From Candidatus Dormiibacterota bacterium (GTDB lineage: Bacteria; Chloroflexota; Dormibacteria; Dormibacterales; Dormibacteraceae): DNA of 35,211 bases. Below the pieces are notes generated by a model. That model had not been told where the DNA came from. It was given only the letters and a program-made list of their open reading frames with translations, and ran no database searches. The stretch covers positions 1 to 35,211 of the forward strand of contig CATPBP010000011.1 in assembly GCA_955652675.1 (NCBI GenBank), written 5' to 3'. Below, piece by piece: positions 33,213 through 35,211 of the stretch; the stretch's first letter is position 1; every line of letters starts with the position of its first letter. The position numbers and the translations under genes were made by a program.

Positions 33213-33226
33213 CGAGCAAATGTTCG
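33213..33226. promoter_or_regulatory. SOS-box-like LexA site before the Y-family polymerase
   Basis: CGAGCAAATGTTCG matches the CGAAC-N4-GTTCG operator with one mismatch, and its centre (AAAT) and right half are the same as in the site at 15862-15875. It sits in the divergent spacer between the polymerase and the methyltransferase gene and could act on both. Confidence 0.6.
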
Positions 33227-33242
33227 CACATGCACACGCCTG

Positions 33243-33920
33243 GTGACCAATGGGAGGCGACAAACATCACACTTGATGCCGATGCGCGCCGGAGCGTCCT
33301 CTTCGGGAGATTCGGGTCAATCGGGCCGCCGGCCGTCAGGCGCGGGAGGGTTCGACGCGCTCTATGCCGGCCACCCGCCGTGGGACATCGGCCGCCCGCA
33401 ACCAGCCTTTGTGGGGCTGAGCAAAAGGGGCCTGCTCCAGGGACGTGTGTTGGACGCCGGCTGCGGGACGGGCGAGCACGCCCTCATGTCCGCCGCCCTC
33501 GGCCTCGAGGCGACGGGTATCGATCTGGCGCCGACCGCCATCGAGCTCGCCAAGCGCAAGGCGGAGGACCGCGGCCTCGAGGCGCGCTTCCTTGTCTGGG
33601 ACGCTCTGCAGCTGCCGGCGCTCGGGGAGCAGTTCGACACCGTTCTCGATTGCGGACTCTTCCACGTCTTCGATGACGCTGAGCGAGCCGCCTTCGTGAC
33701 GAGCCTGGGCGCCGCCATCCCGCCGGGCGGTCGCTACTGCATGCTCTGCTTCAGCGACCGTATGCCCGGCGGCGTGGGTCCTCGCCGAGTTACCCAGCAG
33801 GAGATTCGGTCGAGCTTCTCGGACGGGTGGCGCGTCGACTCGATCGAGCCGGCTGAGCTGGAGATCAACGTCGGGCCCCTGGCCGCGCTGGCCTGGCACT
33901 CCGTGATCACCCGCCTATAG
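33243..33920 (+). CDS. class I SAM-dependent methyltransferase
   Basis: Protein of up to 225 residues. FDALYAGHPPWDIGRPQPAF precedes the SAM site VLDAGCGTGEHALMSAALGL; GIDLAPTAIELAKRKAED and FDTVLDCGLFHVF follow, and the C-terminal part holds the remaining strands. The methyl acceptor is unknown; close relatives are often annotated as generic or thiopurine-type methyltransferases. The start is uncertain: GTG at 33243 gives the longest form, ATG at 33276 or 33282 a shorter one that fits the family better, and none has a good ribosome site. Divergent from the polymerase, with an SOS-like box between. Confidence 0.85.
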   Translation: MTNGRRQTSHLMPMRAGASSSGDSGQSGRRPSGAGGFDALYAGHPPWDIGRPQPAFVGLSKRGLLQGRVLDAGCGTGEHALMSAALGLEATGIDLAPTAIELAKRKAEDRGLEARFLVWDALQLPALGEQFDTVLDCGLFHVFDDAERAAFVTSLGAAIPPGGRYCMLCFSDRMPGGVGPRRVTQQEIRSSFSDGWRVDSIEPAELEINVGPLAALAWHSVITRL

Positions 33921-33995
33921 GAGAGGCCGCCACAGAGGGCCAGTCACTTGCGCTTGAAGTGCAGCGCCGGCAGGACATCCTGCTAGCATCGCCCC

Positions 33996-34940
33996 ATGAA
34001 GTTGCGCAACCACCTTTCGCCAGGACTCGCATTGACCCTCTCGGCGCTGATGCTGGCCTTGACGGCTTGTGGTGGCGCCACGACGACCGGCGGCCCTTCG
34101 ACTCAGACGGCCCAACCGGTCTACGCCTTCGACTCCACGGCCATCACGGTGACGGGGACGGAGAACTTCTACGCCGACGTGCTCCACCAGCTCGGCGGCT
34201 CGAAACTCAAGATCTACTCCTTCCTCAACGATCCCACCGCCGACCCTCACGCCTACGAGAGCAACTCGAGCAACGCCAGGGCCGTAGCCGACTCCAGGCT
34301 CGTGATCGAGAACGGCCTCGGCTACGACAGCTTCATGGACAAGCTGCTCAAAGCGTCACCGAAGCGGGACCGGGTGGTGATCAACGTGCAGCAGTTGATC
34401 GGGGCCACGGACGGCGACAACGTCCACGTCTGGTATGACCCGACGGTCATGCCCAGAGTGGCCAGGGCCGCCGCCGATGCGCTCGCCCAGATCGACTCCG
34501 CCAACGCCGCCCGATACTCCGCCAACCTGGCCACCTTCGACGCCTCACTGAACCCGATACGAGACGAGGTCGCCTCGCTCAAGCAGCGCTACGCAGGATC
34601 GCCGATCGCCTTCACCGAGCCTGTCTTCGGCTACATGGCGACCGCCATCGGGCTGACCGTGAAGTCACCTCCCGAGTTCACCAAGGCCGTCGAGGAGGGC
34701 AACGATCCGCCATCCCAGGCGGTGGCCGCGGAACAGGATCTCCTCAGCAAGCACCAGGTGAAGGTGCTGCTGTACAACAGCCAGACCGTGACCAAGGTCA
34801 CCACCAACATGAAGGACCTGGCGATGAGAAGCGGCGTGCCCGTGGTCGGCGTCTCGGAGACCGCGCCGCCCGGAAGGAGCTTTCAGGAGTGGCAGACGGC
34901 GACCCTCATGGATCTCGAGAAAGCGCTGGGAGGCCAGTGA
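33996..34940 (+). CDS. zinc/manganese-type ABC transporter substrate-binding lipoprotein
   Basis: Cluster A-I binding protein (ZnuA/TroA fold) of 314 residues. The signal peptide ends in a lipobox LALTACGG, so Cys25 is likely lipid-anchored. Then come TGTENFYADVLHQLGGSKLK, the metal-ligand His in DPTADPHAYESNSSNA, NVHVWYDPTVMPRVARAAAD and PIAFTEPVFGYMATAIGL; a long His-rich loop typical of many ZnuA proteins is missing, and the third ligand position has Glu/Pro (FTEPVF) instead of the usual His. Zinc or manganese cannot be told apart. The stop overlaps the ATPase start as GTGA. No Zur-like operator was recognised upstream. Confidence 0.88.
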   Translation: MKLRNHLSPGLALTLSALMLALTACGGATTTGGPSTQTAQPVYAFDSTAITVTGTENFYADVLHQLGGSKLKIYSFLNDPTADPHAYESNSSNARAVADSRLVIENGLGYDSFMDKLLKASPKRDRVVINVQQLIGATDGDNVHVWYDPTVMPRVARAAADALAQIDSANAARYSANLATFDASLNPIRDEVASLKQRYAGSPIAFTEPVFGYMATAIGLTVKSPPEFTKAVEEGNDPPSQAVAAEQDLLSKHQVKVLLYNSQTVTKVTTNMKDLAMRSGVPVVGVSETAPPGRSFQEWQTATLMDLEKALGGQ

Positions 34941-35211
34941 TCGCTTCCGACGCCATCCGGATCGAGAGCTCGACGCTGCGGCTCGCCGGCCGGCCGATCT
35001 GGCAGGACCTGACGCTGTCGGTTCCCGAGAGCGAGTTCCTGGCCGTGATCGGGCCCAACGGCGCCGGCAAGACCTCCCTGCTCAAGGGCCTGCTCGGGCT
35101 GCTGCCGGCCGGCGGAGTCGTCGAAGTGCTGGGGCTGCCGCCGCGGCGCGGGAACCGGCGAATCGGCTACGTCCCCCAGCAGAAGGCCATTGACCCGGAT
35201 CTCCCCGTGCG
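34937..35211 (+). CDS. ABC transporter ATP-binding protein (ZnuC/MntB-like), cut by window edge
   Basis: Only the first 91 codons lie in the window. GTG at 34937 overlaps the lipoprotein stop. The Walker A reads FLAVIGPNGAGKTSLLKGLL, followed by the Q-loop region RIGYVPQQKAIDPDLPV, which is the typical form of metal-importer ATPases of this family. The signature motif and Walker B lie beyond the edge. A permease gene is expected next. Confidence 0.9.
   Translation, partial: MIASDAIRIESSTLRLAGRPIWQDLTLSVPESEFLAVIGPNGAGKTSLLKGLLGLLPAGGVVEVLGLPPRRGNRRIGYVPQQKAIDPDLPV

Overview
This is a high-G+C stretch of bacterial chromosome with tightly packed genes, many 4-base start/stop overlaps (ATGA, GTGA, TTGA) and frequent GTG/TTG starts. 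An actinobacterial-type SOS box, a DUF222/13E12-type HNH remnant, a fused response regulator/thioredoxin-reductase-like protein, COG4280 and DUF4188 families and a NurA-HerA pair fit a soil-type Actinomycetota or a Chloroflexota/Dormibacterota-like lineage. No rRNA, tRNA, CRISPR array, phage gene or insertion sequence was seen. The lineage is an inference from gene content; I cannot place it more finely.

Positions 1-4024 (minus strand) hold a six-gene extracytosolic electron-transfer operon: a small Ser/Thr-rich single-pass membrane protein, an ApbE-type FMN transferase, a ferric-reductase-like haem membrane protein, a NuoF-like flavin/Fe-S protein, a [3Fe-4S] ferredoxin and an OmpR-type response regulator cut by the window edge. 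Positions 4178-7582 (minus) hold a three-part glycan-modification operon: GT2 polyprenyl-phosphate glycosyltransferase, GtrA flippase-like protein and GT39/YkcB-like GT-C transferase. Positions 7739-8893 (minus) encode a PrsW-type intramembrane protease. The GT2 and protease genes share a near-identical non-coding leader and the first 29 codons, an unusual duplicated 5-prime module; a related leader precedes the electron-transfer operon and a weaker one lies near 10.3 kb.

Positions 8930-11300 are a decaying interval: a MarR pseudogene, two small membrane-protein genes, an M20 peptidase pseudogene and stretches with nothing recognisable. Positions 11297-15333 (plus) form a likely operon: COG4280-type membrane protein, small membrane protein, REC/TrxR-like fusion and a cyclic-nucleotide-domain histidine kinase. 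Then come a broken DUF222-HNH gene with an SOS-like box, and an AraC regulator paired with a VOC protein, closed by a hairpin.

Positions 16951-23940 (plus) carry four overlapping genes, NurA, HerA, SbcD/Mre11 and SbcC/Rad50. This is the full archaeal-style DNA-end-resection set in one bacterial operon, with a deviant HerA P-loop. Positions 24080-29774 (plus) follow a good sigma-70-like promoter and encode amylosucrase, a CotH-type kinase, an unassigned possible beta-propeller protein and a xylose-isomerase-like TIM barrel. This is the best candidate here for an undescribed pathway. The rest holds a frameshifted membrane-protein gene, a DUF4188 protein, an EamA transporter, a Y-family DNA polymerase with an SOS-like box, a methyltransferase and the start of a zinc/manganese-type ABC importer (lipoprotein and ATPase, cut by the window edge).
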